From positions 434,001-498,000 of the forward strand of contig NZ_JBDOQT010000002.1 of NCBI RefSeq assembly GCF_039839785.1: 64,000 nucleotides of DNA. The letters are read 5' to 3'. The notes under the pieces are model-generated. The model was not told the origin of the DNA. It saw nothing but the letters and a program-made list of their open reading frames with translations, and did not search any database. The position numbers and the translations under genes were made by a program. The stretch comes from Pelagibius sp. CAU 1746. Its GTDB lineage: Bacteria; Pseudomonadota; Alphaproteobacteria; Kiloniellales; Kiloniellaceae. Positions 41,434 through 50,537 of this stretch are shown in pieces (within the stretch, counting starts at the first letter, position 1; every line of letters starts with the position of its first letter).

Positions 41434-42603
41434 TTACGAGCGCAGCGGTTCGAGGATCGAGACGTAATTGGCCACGGCGGCGCCGCCCATGTTGAAGATG
41501 CCGCCCAGCTTGGCGTCCTTTACCTGGATGCCCCCCGCGGCACCGGTGAGCTGCATGGCGGAGAGCACGTGCATGGAGACGCCGGTGGCGCCGACCGGAT
41601 GGCCCTTGGCCTTGAGGCCGCCCGAGGGATTGACCGGCAGCCTGCCGTCCTTCTCGGTCCAGCCTTCGGCGACGGCGCGGGCGCCCTGACCGCGCTTGGT
41701 CAGGCCCATGGCCTCGTACTCCAGCAGCTCGGCGATGGTGAAACAGTCGTGGGTCTCGACGAAGCTCAGGTCGTCCAGCTTCACGGCGGCAGCCTCCAGC
41801 GCCTGGCCCCAGGCCTGCTCGCAGCCCTCGAAGAGCGTGATGTCGCGCTTGCTCATGGGCAGGTAGTCGTTGACCTGCTCGGCAGCACGGAAGGCCACCG
41901 CCTTCTTCAGGCCGAGGGCGCTCTCCACGTCGGCCAGCACCAGCGCCGCCGCGCCGTCGGAGACCAGCGAACAGTCGGTGCGCTTCAGCGGGCCGGCGAC
42001 CAGCGGGTTCTTTTCCGAGACGTTGCGGCAGAACTCGAAGCCCAAATCCTTGCGCATCTGCGCCAGGGGGTTCTCGACACCATTCTTGTGGTTCTTGGCG
42101 GCGATGCCGGCCAGGGCGTCCGACTGGTCGCCGTGCTTCTGGAAGTACTTCTGGGCAATGAGGCCGAAGACCCCGGCGAAGCCGCCCTCGATCTCGCCGT
42201 CCTCCTTCTGGTAGGAGGCCTTCAGCAGCACGTCGCCGATCTCCTTGCCGGAGATCGCCGTCATCTTCTCGACGCCGATGACCAGCACGAAGCGCGCCTT
42301 GCGCGCGGCGATGGATTTCAGCCCCTGATAGACGGCGGCCGAGCCGGAGGCGCAGGCGTTTTCCACGCGCGTGGCCGGCTTGAAACGGAAGTGGTCGCTG
42401 AACTGCAGCGCCAGGGACGACGGGAAGGCCTGGCGCGAGAACCCCTCGTTGAAGTTGCCGACGAAAATCTCGTCGACCTCGTCGGGGCCGATGCCGGCGT
42501 CTTCCAGCGCCTGCACGGCCACCCGGCCGATCAGGGATTCGATATCGTCGTTCTCGTGCTTGCCGAAAGGCGTATGGCTCCAGCCGACAATACAGGCGGT
42601 CAT
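41434..42603 (-). CDS. Thiolase-family acetyl-CoA acetyltransferase (SCP2-type)
   Basis: Thiolase of 389 residues. The nucleophile is Cys84 in RVENACASGSAAVYQG, the second site is FVETHDCFTIAELLEYEAMG, and the C-terminal motif is NPSGGLKAKGHPVGATG. The HDCF form and overall pattern fit the SCP-x-like thiolases, which lack the second catalytic Cys of classic thiolases. It cleaves or forms beta-ketoacyl-CoA. ATG 42603 follows AGGGAGAA; the seven extra residues to 42624 are unlikely. It is the first gene of the acyl-CoA cluster. Confidence 0.9.
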   Translation of the reverse strand: MTACIVGWSHTPFGKHENDDIESLIGRVAVQALEDAGIGPDEVDEIFVGNFNEGFSRQAFPSSLALQFSDHFRFKPATRVENACASGSAAVYQGLKSIAARKARFVLVIGVEKMTAISGKEIGDVLLKASYQKEDGEIEGGFAGVFGLIAQKYFQKHGDQSDALAGIAAKNHKNGVENPLAQMRKDLGFEFCRNVSEKNPLVAGPLKRTDCSLVSDGAAALVLADVESALGLKKAVAFRAAEQVNDYLPMSKRDITLFEGCEQAWGQALEAAAVKLDDLSFVETHDCFTIAELLEYEAMGLTKRGQGARAVAEGWTEKDGRLPVNPSGGLKAKGHPVGATGVSMHVLSAMQLTGAAGGIQVKDAKLGGIFNMGGAAVANYVSILEPLRS

Positions 42604-42821
42604 CTCAATTCTCCCTTTGGGCACTCCCTATAGGCGGGGCCCGTTGTATTCCGCGGCGCAGCATAGCAAAGCGCCCCCTCAGGGTACAGGGGCGGCAGGG
42701 GGCTGCGGCGGCGGCTCGCGGCGCCCGGCGGGGCAAAAAATCCTCCGCAAAGGTGGCCCGCCGGGAATGAAAAGGGTAGGACTGACGTCCAGAATCAGAC
42801 GCTGACCGCTCAGAGGTAAGT

Positions 42822-43898
42822 TTGAGGCATTTACGCACTCTTAGGCGCGGCCTCCTATCGGCCCTTTTTCTCGCCGTCTGGCCGCTCGCGGCCGGCGCCC
42901 AGGACGGCGCGGCCAAAGAGAGCGCCGACGGGATCGAGGACGCCGATCCCGCCTGGATCATCACCGGCCAGTTCAGCAACGACCTCTTCGGCGGCTCCGA
43001 CCGCCACTTCACCCATGGCATGCGCCTCAGCGCCCTCTCGCCCGAAGGGATCGTGCCGGACTTCATCGAGGAGGCGGGCAAGGCGCTGCCGATTTTTCCC
43101 GACAAAGGCCGCCTGCGGGTCACCTACAGCCTGGGCCAGGAGATGTTCACGCCGGAGCGCATCGAGCTTCGCGAGCTGATCGAGGACGACCGGCCCTATG
43201 CCGGCTGGCTCTATGCCGGCGTCGGACTGGTTTCAGCAACCGACGACCGGCTCGACAACCTGGAGCTCAATGTCGGCATGGTCGGCCCGGCCTCGCTCGC
43301 CGACAAGACGCAGATCGAATACCACAAGCTGATCGGCGTGCAGGTACCGGAAGGTTGGGACAATCAGCTCGAGAACGAACCCGGCATCGTCCTCTACTAC
43401 GAGCACAAGTGGCGCAGTCTATGGAAGGCCAAGGAGGGGGACGTACCGCTGCTGGCCGATCTGCCGCTGCTCGACAAGCTGCAGTTCGACGTCACGCCGC
43501 ATCTCGGCGGCGCGCTGGGTAACGTCTACACCTACGGCGCCGGTGGCCTGACCCTGCGGATCGGCGACGACCTGCCCGCCGACTATGGCCCGCCGCGTAT
43601 CCGGCCCGCTCTTCCGGGCTCCGACTACTTCCGTCCCAACGACTGGTTTAGCTGGTATTTCTTCGCCGGCGCCGAAGGACGCGTGGTGCTGCGCAACATC
43701 TTCCTGGACGGTAACACCTTCCAGGACAGCCACAGCGTCGACAAGTACCCGCTCGTGGCCGATCTGCAGGCCGGGGTCGCGGTGATGCTGGGCGAGCAGC
43801 TACGCCTCGCCTATACCCATCTGTGGCGCACCAAGGAGTTCCGCGAACAGGACGCCCCGAATCAGTTCGGCACCCTGAGTCTGTCGGTACGCTTCTAG
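42822..43898 (+). CDS. LpxR-like lipid A deacylase (DUF2219)
   Basis: Outer-membrane beta-barrel enzyme of 358 residues with a signal peptide (LLSALFLAVWPLAAGAQ). The first strand carries GQFSNDLFGGSDRHFTHGMR, holding the Asn-Asp pair and Ser/His region used by Salmonella LpxR. DDRPYAGWLYAGVGLV and the final aromatic TLSLSVRF strand fit the family. LpxR removes the 3'-acyloxyacyl group of lipid A in a calcium-dependent reaction. Start TTG 42822 follows GAGGT. The 218 bases upstream hold no supported gene. Confidence 0.85.
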   Translation: MRHLRTLRRGLLSALFLAVWPLAAGAQDGAAKESADGIEDADPAWIITGQFSNDLFGGSDRHFTHGMRLSALSPEGIVPDFIEEAGKALPIFPDKGRLRVTYSLGQEMFTPERIELRELIEDDRPYAGWLYAGVGLVSATDDRLDNLELNVGMVGPASLADKTQIEYHKLIGVQVPEGWDNQLENEPGIVLYYEHKWRSLWKAKEGDVPLLADLPLLDKLQFDVTPHLGGALGNVYTYGAGGLTLRIGDDLPADYGPPRIRPALPGSDYFRPNDWFSWYFFAGAEGRVVLRNIFLDGNTFQDSHSVDKYPLVADLQAGVAVMLGEQLRLAYTHLWRTKEFREQDAPNQFGTLSLSVRF

Positions 43899-43957
43899 GG
43901 CCGGGCCGATCGACCGCCGCCTGAAGACCGCGGCCTTCTCCTTAGCTTCTTCGAAGT

Positions 43958-45307
43958 TCAGTCCCCGCCCCCCTGCCGCAGGGTCTCCGTGAAGCGCACG
44001 GGGCGCCCCGTCGGGCCGCCCAGCAGTTCGCCGTCGCGCATGGCGACGTGGCCGCGGATAACAGTGGCCATCGGCCAGCCGGTGATGGGCTTGCCCTCGA
44101 AGGGCGACCAGCCGCACTTGGATTGCAGCCAGGCCCGCTCGATGTGCTTCTTGGCTTTCAAATCCACCAGCGAGAAGTCGCCGTCGTAGCCGACGGCGAT
44201 ACGGCCTTTGCCGGCGATGTTGTAGATGCGCTGGGCGCCCGCCGAGGTGAGGTCGACCAGGCGCTCCAGGGTCAGCTTGCCGGCATTCATGTGGTCGAGC
44301 AGCAGCGGCAGCAATGTTTGAACGCCGGGCATGCCGGAGGGCGAGCGTGGATAGGGCGCGGACTTTTCCTCTCGCGTGTGGGGCGCGTGGTCGGAGCCGA
44401 CCACGTCGACGATGCCCAGACGCACCGCCTCCCACAGCGCCTCGCGGTGGCGCGCCTCGCGGATCGGCGGGTTCATCTGCGCGAAGCTGCCGACCTCCTC
44501 ATAGCAATAGGGCGCCGCCAGCGTCAGGTGCTGCGGCGTCACCTCCATGGTGGCGATGTCCTTGGCGGCGGCCAGCAGCGGCACCTCCTCCGCCGTCGTG
44601 ATGTGCAGCACGTGAACGCGCTTGCCCGCCTCCCGCGCCAGGCGCAGCAGGCGCTTGGTCGAGCGCAGAGCGGTTTCCACGTCGCGCCATTCCGGATGCT
44701 GGGAGACCTTGCCGCCCTCTCGGATCATCTCGAAACGCTCGCGCAGCCGCACCTCGTCCTCGGAGTGCACGGCGACGCGGCGGCGCACGTGCTTCAGGAT
44801 GCGGCGCAAATCATCATCCTCGTGCACCAGCAGCGAGCCGGTAGAGGATCCCATGAAGATCTTGACCCCGCAGACGCCGGGCAGGCGCTCCAGCTCGCCC
44901 AATCGCTCGGCGTTCTCCGCCGCCGCGCCGGCGAAAAAGGCGTGGTCGCACCAGGCGCGCCCCTCGGCGCGGGTCAGCTTGTCATTGATCGCCTCTGCGT
45001 CGATGGTGGCGGGCGAGGTGTTCGGCATTTCGAAGACCGCGGTGACGCCGCCCATGACCGCCGCGCGGGTGCCGCTCTCCAGATCCTCCTTGTGCTCCAG
45101 ACCCGGTTCGCGGAAATGCACCTGCGTATCGATGACGCCGGGCAGCACCGTCAGGCCCTTGGCGTCGAAGACCTCGTCGGCGCGCGTCGCATCCAAGGCA
45201 CCGATATCGGCGATGCGCCCTTCTGCCACCGCCACGTCGGCGGGGACCAGTCCGGAGGGGGTGAAGACCTCGCCGCCGGTGATGATGAGATCCCAGTCCT
45301 TGGCCAT
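43958..45307 (-). CDS. pyrC: Dihydroorotase, class I
   Basis: Amidohydrolase of 449 residues. The metal site is TQVHFREPGLEHKED (HxR), the bridging Lys is in VCGVKIFMGSSTG, His ligands are in AVHSEDE and VLHITTAEE, and Asp is in GSDHAPHTREEK. The HFREPG and flexible-loop motifs identify dihydroorotase for the third step of pyrimidine synthesis. ATG 45307 has GGGAAGG upstream. It sits 23 bases after the GT4 gene, away from other pyr genes. Confidence 0.92.
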   Translation of the reverse strand: MAKDWDLIITGGEVFTPSGLVPADVAVAEGRIADIGALDATRADEVFDAKGLTVLPGVIDTQVHFREPGLEHKEDLESGTRAAVMGGVTAVFEMPNTSPATIDAEAINDKLTRAEGRAWCDHAFFAGAAAENAERLGELERLPGVCGVKIFMGSSTGSLLVHEDDDLRRILKHVRRRVAVHSEDEVRLRERFEMIREGGKVSQHPEWRDVETALRSTKRLLRLAREAGKRVHVLHITTAEEVPLLAAAKDIATMEVTPQHLTLAAPYCYEEVGSFAQMNPPIREARHREALWEAVRLGIVDVVGSDHAPHTREEKSAPYPRSPSGMPGVQTLLPLLLDHMNAGKLTLERLVDLTSAGAQRIYNIAGKGRIAVGYDGDFSLVDLKAKKHIERAWLQSKCGWSPFEGKPITGWPMATVIRGHVAMRDGELLGGPTGRPVRFTETLRQGGGD

Positions 45308-45330
45308 ACTTCTGCCTTCCCTGCCGTTGC

Positions 45331-46383
45331 TCACGACGCGGCGGCGGCCGGGCGCGCGGCCAGCAACCGGTCGAAGAGTTCAAGATAGCGCCGTACGGCC
45401 ACCGCCTCCGTAAAGCCTTCTTCGAAACGCGCACGGCCGGCCTGGGCCAGGCGCTCTGCCGTCTGCGGATCGTCGATCAGACGCTTGAAGGCCGCCGCCA
45501 TGGCGCCGGCGTCGTCGATGGGCACCAGCAGGCCGTCCTCGTCCTCGCGCATCAGCCACGACGGCCCCTGGCTGGCCGCGGCCACCATGGGCAGGCCGTG
45601 CATCCAGCCCTCCAGAACCACGCTGCCCAGCGGCTCGTGGCGCGAGGGCACGACATAGAGATCGGCGGCCGCGAAATAGGGCGCGGCGTCATGCTGCCAG
45701 CCGAGGAAACGCACTCGTTCGGCAAGGCCGAGTTCGCCCGCCTGACGTTCCAGCGCAGCGCGCAGGGGGCCGTCGCCGGCGAGCCACAAATAGGCGTCGG
45801 GAAGCCGCGATACCGCTTGCAGCAGCACGTCGAAAGCCTTGTTCTCGTGCAGGCGCCCCAGGGCGAAGATCAGCGGCGCCTCCGCGGGCGTGCCCAGAGC
45901 CGCGCGGTCGGCGGGCGGCGTCGCCCGCCGGTCCTCGACGAAGTTCGGAATGACGTGGACGCGCGCCTCGGGAAAGCCGTGCTTCACGCAATGCGCCTTG
46001 ATGTCCGGCGTGATGCAGACCAAGTGGTCGCAGTTGCGGTAGTACTTCATGTTGTAGTAACCGCCGAGGCGCGCCAGATGCAGGAAGTCGCCCCTGGGCA
46101 TGGCGGCGGACGCGCGGTTCATGTAGGTCAGCGCCAAGTCGGGGCGGAACTCGGCGATCTCACGGCGCAGAATCCGCCCGGTCTTGCGATCGAAAAACCC
46201 GCCGAAGGGCGCCGTCACCGGATCGATGCCGCCGGCGCGCAGCACCTCCAGGCTCTTCCCGTGCGGTCGGATGACCACGCGCTGCTCGACCCCGGCTCGC
46301 TTCAATGCCAGGCAGAGTCGCAGAAAGTGCATCTCCGCGCCACCTTGCGGGGCGCCCGCCAGGGCCTGCAGCAAGCGCGGCAT
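45331..46383 (-). CDS. Glycosyltransferase family 4
   Basis: GT-B glycosyltransferase of 350 residues. The acceptor domain starts with ALAGAPQGGAEMHFLRLC, and the donor domain has IFALGRLHENKAFDVLLQAV and the nucleotide-sugar motif VPSRHEPLGSVVLEGWMHGL with the conserved E-x7-E. It probably adds a sugar to lipopolysaccharide or another envelope glycan in the cytoplasm. It lies 29 bases after the membrane-protein gene and near two GT9 genes, forming an envelope-glycan neighbourhood. Confidence 0.88.
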   Translation of the reverse strand: MPRLLQALAGAPQGGAEMHFLRLCLALKRAGVEQRVVIRPHGKSLEVLRAGGIDPVTAPFGGFFDRKTGRILRREIAEFRPDLALTYMNRASAAMPRGDFLHLARLGGYYNMKYYRNCDHLVCITPDIKAHCVKHGFPEARVHVIPNFVEDRRATPPADRAALGTPAEAPLIFALGRLHENKAFDVLLQAVSRLPDAYLWLAGDGPLRAALERQAGELGLAERVRFLGWQHDAAPYFAAADLYVVPSRHEPLGSVVLEGWMHGLPMVAAASQGPSWLMREDEDGLLVPIDDAGAMAAAFKRLIDDPQTAERLAQAGRARFEEGFTEAVAVRRYLELFDRLLAARPAAAAS

Positions 46384-46412
46384 GGAAGCGGTGGAACTCC
46401 TCAGAAGCGATT

Positions 46413-47192
46413 TCAGTGCGCCGCCGCTGCGGGGCGCGGCGGCAGTCCCGCCGCGCGCCGGGCGCGCAGCCGGTTGCGGAACACGATCAGATAGAAAAGG
46501 ATGAAGAGATAGATGTAAAGCTCCTGCACCTCGCTGGCGTTGTAGAAGATCGTCCCGTCCCAGAGGCCGAGACCGCGCAGACGCTCCGACATCTTGGCGA
46601 TTTCACCGATCACGGCCACCGGCAGGCAAGCCATCGGCGGCAGAAAAAGCGCGAAGCGTCCCTCGCGGATCGACGGATACCTAAGCGCCAGCAAGGGGAT
46701 AACGATGCCGCCGACGATAACCCCGATCTCCAGCAAAGTGCGCGGCTTCTGATCCAGCCAGGCCGAGGTGTTGTGCAGGTTGGTCTCGCCCTGGTCGTTG
46801 ACCGCCTGCCAGCCTTCCGGAGTCAGCCAGCCGATGTAGTGCTGACCCCAGCTCGCTTCCTCGCCGGCCATGTAGACGCAGCCCAGGAGACCGAGCAGAA
46901 CCCAGACAAAAACCAACGGATCCCGGCGCACCTCGGACAACAGCAGGATGCGCAGCGCAACGACCGCGGCGATCAAGGGAATGATGACGTGCGTCGATTC
47001 CAGCGGCGCGGTCTCGCCGACCACGAAATCGCGATAGAAATCCGGATCGAGATGCCAGGTCAGCACCAGCGCAAAGGCGACGGCCAGCGGGAGCCAGAGC
47101 GACAGCCAGAGAGGCAGACGCTCGGCTTCCCGCAGGCGCGGCGCGGCCTGCGCCCCGGCGGCGCCCGTGGTGGTATCGCTGTAGTGAGACAT
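46413..47192 (-). CDS. Multi-span membrane protein of unknown function
   Basis: Protein of 259 residues with six to seven hydrophobic segments (WLPLAVAFALVLTW, VIIPLIAAVVALRILLL, FVWVLLGLLGCVYMAGEEAS, EIGVIVGGIVIPLLAL, YIYLFILFYLIVF). MAGEEASWGQHYIGWLTPEG lies between helices, a conserved E-E-x-x-W-G-Q-x loop seen in uncharacterised proteins encoded near glycosyltransferases. It might process or flip a glycolipid; this is conjecture. The 294 bases upstream hold only a 13-bp direct repeat near 47293-47318. Confidence 0.65.
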   Translation of the reverse strand: MSHYSDTTTGAAGAQAAPRLREAERLPLWLSLWLPLAVAFALVLTWHLDPDFYRDFVVGETAPLESTHVIIPLIAAVVALRILLLSEVRRDPLVFVWVLLGLLGCVYMAGEEASWGQHYIGWLTPEGWQAVNDQGETNLHNTSAWLDQKPRTLLEIGVIVGGIVIPLLALRYPSIREGRFALFLPPMACLPVAVIGEIAKMSERLRGLGLWDGTIFYNASEVQELYIYLFILFYLIVFRNRLRARRAAGLPPRPAAAAH

Positions 47193-47486
47193 TTTTTCCG
47201 CGTCCCGGCTGCGCAGAACCTTGCCAAGCGTCCTGCCCTGATGGAGCTGCCAATATGGCAGCTATGCCAGAAAATTCAATCGCATGGGGGAAGCGCACGG
47301 GGAAAGCGCACGGGGAAAGCGCCGGGGCCGCCGGGCGGCCGGGAGCGCCTGCCGGCTGGAAATGCCGGGGCAGGCGATGCCGCGGCGCAAGCCCTCGAGG
47401 CGGTTGTTGGGATTGCCACGCCGCCAAGATTGCCATGCCGCCGCGCTTGCCCTATCCCTGGAGATCGACCGCGCCCACGGAACCCC

Positions 47487-48422
47487 ATGCCCTCAGACGC
47501 TCCTTCCCGCATCCTGGTCATCAAGCTCTCGGCCTTCGGCGACTTCGTGCTGTCGATCGCCAGCTTTCAGGCGATCCGCGCCCACCACTGCGCGGCGGAG
47601 ATAACGCTGCTGACCACGGCGCCCTTCCGGCCTATGGCGGAAGCCAGCGGCTGCTTCGACCGGGTGTGGATCGACCGCCGCCCGGCCTGGTGGCAACTCG
47701 GCGCCTGGCTCGACCTGCGCCGGCAACTGGCCGGCGGACGTTTCGAGCGGGTCTACGACCTGCAGCGCTCCGACCGCAGCGCCGGCTACTTCCGCCTGTT
47801 GCCGACGCCAAAGCCCGAATGGGTCGGCATCGCGCCCGGCTGCTCCCACCGCTACCGGCCACCCCAGGACAGGGGGCTGCACATCTGCGACCGTGAAGCA
47901 CAGCAGCTCGCCCTGGCCGGCGTGCCCCGACCGGGCCTGCCCGACCTCTCCTTCCTGGATGCCGACCTCAGCGGCTTCGACCTTCCGGCGCGCTTCGCCC
48001 TGCTGGTCCCGGGCGGCTCGGCGCACCGTCCCGGCAAGCGCTGGCCGGCGGAGAACTACGCCGCCCTCGCCCGCCACCTCTTGGCACAGGATATCGTGCC
48101 GCTGTTGCTGGGGGCCGAGGCCGAGCGGGCGGAGATCGAGGCCATTGCCGCCGCCGCGCCCGGCGTCCGCGACCTCTGCGGCAGGACCAGCCTGGAGGCC
48201 ATTGCCGCGCTCGGCCGCCGCGCAGAGCTTGCGGTCGGCAACGATACCGGGCCCATGCACCTCATCGCCGCCGCGGGCGCGCCCTCGCTGGTGCTCTACT
48301 CCCACGAATCGGACCCGGCCAAGATCGCCCCGCGCGGCCCCAGCGTGGCCACCCTGCGCCGCGAGCGCCTGGCGGAGCTGTCCCTGGAAGAGGTGCTTGC
48401 CGCCTTGCCGGCGGAAGCCTAA
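47487..48422 (+). CDS. Glycosyltransferase family 9 (heptosyltransferase-like)
   Basis: GT9 enzyme of 311 residues: N-terminal RILVIKLSAFGDFVLSIASF, central LLVPGGSAHRPGKRWPAENY and the donor-binding LAVGNDTGPMHLIAAAG with the ADP-heptose signature D-T-G-x-M-H. The family transfers heptose or related sugars to lipid A-linked core. ATG 47487 starts at the conserved N-terminus, although the frame is open far upstream. It converges on the second GT9 gene with a 4-bp stop overlap. Confidence 0.9.
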   Translation: MPSDAPSRILVIKLSAFGDFVLSIASFQAIRAHHCAAEITLLTTAPFRPMAEASGCFDRVWIDRRPAWWQLGAWLDLRRQLAGGRFERVYDLQRSDRSAGYFRLLPTPKPEWVGIAPGCSHRYRPPQDRGLHICDREAQQLALAGVPRPGLPDLSFLDADLSGFDLPARFALLVPGGSAHRPGKRWPAENYAALARHLLAQDIVPLLLGAEAERAEIEAIAAAAPGVRDLCGRTSLEAIAALGRRAELAVGNDTGPMHLIAAAGAPSLVLYSHESDPAKIAPRGPSVATLRRERLAELSLEEVLAALPAEA

Positions 48423-49375
48423 GCGGCCGACACCCGGGCCCAGAGGTTGCGGGCGGCGGTCTCCGCCGCGTCGACGCTGAGGCTTTCCATGAAGCACTGG
48501 CGGGCGGCGAAGTCGAAATCCGGCGCGCCGGTCAGTTCCTCGAAGCTCTCCGGCGTGCGCACGAAGGCGGCTTTCGGCCCCCAGGGGCGGTAGCGCGCCT
48601 CGGGACTGGGGCCGAAGAGTCCCAGGGTGGGTATGCCCGCTGCCGCGGCGAGGTGCATCAAGCCCGAATCGTTGCCGACGAAGAAGTCCGCGCGCTCCAG
48701 GCAGCCGGCGGCCATCAGAAGATCGCTTTTCTCGAAGAGGTTGACCCCGCGCTCCCCTGCCGCCTGCAGCACCGGCCGCGCCTGGAACATCTCCTGCGGC
48801 GCCGCCAGCACGGCGATACGCGCGCCGGGCAGGATGCCGTCCTCGGCGGTGAGCCGCAGGGCCAGCTCGGCGAAGCGTTCGGCCGGCCAGGTCTTGCCCT
48901 GCCAGTTGGCGGCCGGGGCCACGGCCAGCACCGGCCTGCCGTCGTCCGGCAGCAGCGCTGCCGCCCTCTCGCGCACCGCCGCGGCCAGCCAGAGGCGCGG
49001 CGCCGGCGGCGGCGACATTCCGATCAGGTCGCCCAGTTCCTCCACCCGGTGGCGGCCCGGCTTGCGCTTGCCGATAACGTAGCGCCGCCCCGCCGGCACC
49101 AGGTAGGAGACCGCCGAGCCGCGCAGGTCGATGACGATGTCCCAGTAGCGGAAGGCCGTGTGGCGCCAGACCTTCAGCCAGTGACGGTTGTAGCTCTGCT
49201 TGTCGATGAGGATGATGCGCTCCAGCCCCGGCACGGCGGCGAAGAGCGGGGCCGAGAGGCGGCCCACCGCGACGGTCACCTTGATCCCCGGACGGTGTGC
49301 GATCATCTCGCCCAAGAGGCCGGTCGAGAGCACGGCATCGCCGATGCGGGTCGCGGTGATGAAAAGCAGGCGCAT
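48419..49375 (-). CDS. Glycosyltransferase family 9, second copy
   Basis: GT9 enzyme of 318 residues: MRLLFITATRIGDAVLSTGL, VAPAANWQGKTWPAERFAEL and FFVGNDSGLMHLAAAAGIPT. The same D-[ST]-G-x-M-H site as its convergent neighbour but low overall similarity, so the two probably transfer different sugars or to different positions. Together with the GT4 gene it suggests a short lipopolysaccharide-core locus. Confidence 0.9.
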   Translation of the reverse strand: MRLLFITATRIGDAVLSTGLLGEMIAHRPGIKVTVAVGRLSAPLFAAVPGLERIILIDKQSYNRHWLKVWRHTAFRYWDIVIDLRGSAVSYLVPAGRRYVIGKRKPGRHRVEELGDLIGMSPPPAPRLWLAAAVRERAAALLPDDGRPVLAVAPAANWQGKTWPAERFAELALRLTAEDGILPGARIAVLAAPQEMFQARPVLQAAGERGVNLFEKSDLLMAAGCLERADFFVGNDSGLMHLAAAAGIPTLGLFGPSPEARYRPWGPKAAFVRTPESFEELTGAPDFDFAARQCFMESLSVDAAETAARNLWARVSAA

Positions 49376-49520
49376 GAGGCTCGGCGGGCGGCTTGTCCGG
49401 AGAAAAGGGGCTTATCTGCGTTATAGGGCTGCCGCCGGGGCTTGGCAAAGCCCCCTTGCGCCGCGGCAGTAGGGATGCCACCTGTTAGGCGCTGAAGAAA
49501 TGGGTAGGATTCGGCAAATC

Positions 49521-50417
49521 ATGGCAGATTCCAAAGCGGTCGTGCTGGAGCACCGCGGCGTCCTGCGGATCGGCGGTGCCGAACGGCGCGACTTCCTGCA
49601 GGGCATCGTCTCCAACGACGTGACGCGGGTTACCTCGGAGAGCGCGGTCTGGACCGCCTTTCTGACGCCCCAAGGCAAGTTCCTGCATGAGTTCTTTCTG
49701 ATCGAGCGGGAAGATGCCTTCCTCGCCGACTGCGAGGCCGAACGCGCCGCCGACCTGGCCCGGCGTCTGAAGCTCTACAAGCTGCGCGCCCAGGTTACTA
49801 TCGAAGCGGCCGACGACCTGGCCGTCGCCGCCCTCTTCGGGGCCGGCGCTCTCGCGAAACTGGAGCTGCCCGCCGAGCCGGGGCGCGCGCGCCCTTTCGC
49901 CGGCGGCCTCGCCTTCGTCGACCCACGCCTGCCGGAGCTGGGCGCCCGCATTCTCCTGCCGAAGGCAGGCGCGGAGGCGGCCCTCGGCGAGGCCGGATTT
50001 TCGATGACGGCCTTGGCCGACTACGACGCCCTGCGCATCGCCGCCGGAGTGCCCGACGGCAGCCGCGACCTGGAGGTCGAGAAGGCGACGCTGCTGGAAA
50101 GCGGCTTCGACGAGTTGCACGGCATCGACTGGGACAAGGGCTGCTACATGGGCCAGGAACTGACCGCGCGCACCAAGTACCGGGGCCTCGCCAAGAAACG
50201 CCTGATCCCGGTCGAGATCGCCGGCCCGGCGCCGGAGCCCGGCACGGCGATCACCCGCGACGGCAAGGAGAGCGGCACTCTGCGCTCGGCGGTGGCGCAC
50301 AACGGCGGCTCCATCGGCCTTGCCCTTCTGCGCCTCGACGCCCTGGCAGACGGCGCGCCGCTGATGGCCGGCGAGACCGAGGTCACGCCCAGGAAGCCTG
50401 CCTGGGCAGAGTTTTAG
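49521..50417 (+). CDS. ygfZ: Folate-binding protein YgfZ
   Basis: Tetrahydrofolate-binding protein of 298 residues related to GcvT. The diagnostic motif KGCYMGQELTARTKYRG is present with the invariant Cys, and the N-terminal RRDFLQGIVSNDV is conserved. YgfZ/IBA57 assists maturation and repair of particular 4Fe-4S enzymes such as MiaB. ATG 49521 is preferred over 49500 by family length; neither has a strong ribosome site. The 145 bases upstream carry a hairpin (49437-49443 with 49448-49454). Confidence 0.92.
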   Translation: MADSKAVVLEHRGVLRIGGAERRDFLQGIVSNDVTRVTSESAVWTAFLTPQGKFLHEFFLIEREDAFLADCEAERAADLARRLKLYKLRAQVTIEAADDLAVAALFGAGALAKLELPAEPGRARPFAGGLAFVDPRLPELGARILLPKAGAEAALGEAGFSMTALADYDALRIAAGVPDGSRDLEVEKATLLESGFDELHGIDWDKGCYMGQELTARTKYRGLAKKRLIPVEIAGPAPEPGTAITRDGKESGTLRSAVAHNGGSIGLALLRLDALADGAPLMAGETEVTPRKPAWAEF

Positions 50418-50432
50418 GGTCTATCTTGGGGT

Positions 50433-50514
50433 GTCACCCTCGGGCTTGCCCCGAGGGTCCAGGGGCAAGCGACAGATGGCCGCCCTGGATGCTCGGGACA
50501 AGCCCGAGCATGAC
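50433..50514. repeat. 29-bp inverted-repeat intergenic element (REP-like)
   Basis: Arms 50433-50461 and 50486-50514 are inverted copies with about five mismatches and a 24-bp spacer. Each arm is itself a hairpin around CTCGGG/CCCGAG with an inner CTTGC or ACAAG. The sequence resembles palindromic repeats spread through many alphaproteobacterial genomes. It lies just after ygfZ and before the meaB stop, so it may also act as a bidirectional transcript end. Confidence 0.8.
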
Positions 50515-50537
50515 ATCAAACGAAATCTGGCAAATCG

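Noticed and set aside
47293-47318. 13-bp direct repeat GCGCACGGGGAAA in two copies
   Set aside because: Too short and simple to interpret; probably chance duplication in a GC-rich spacer.
46305-47486. N-terminal extension of the GT9 protein by about 390 residues
   Set aside because: It overlaps the minus-strand membrane-protein gene and lacks any domain; the GT9 family N-terminus starts at ATG 47487.
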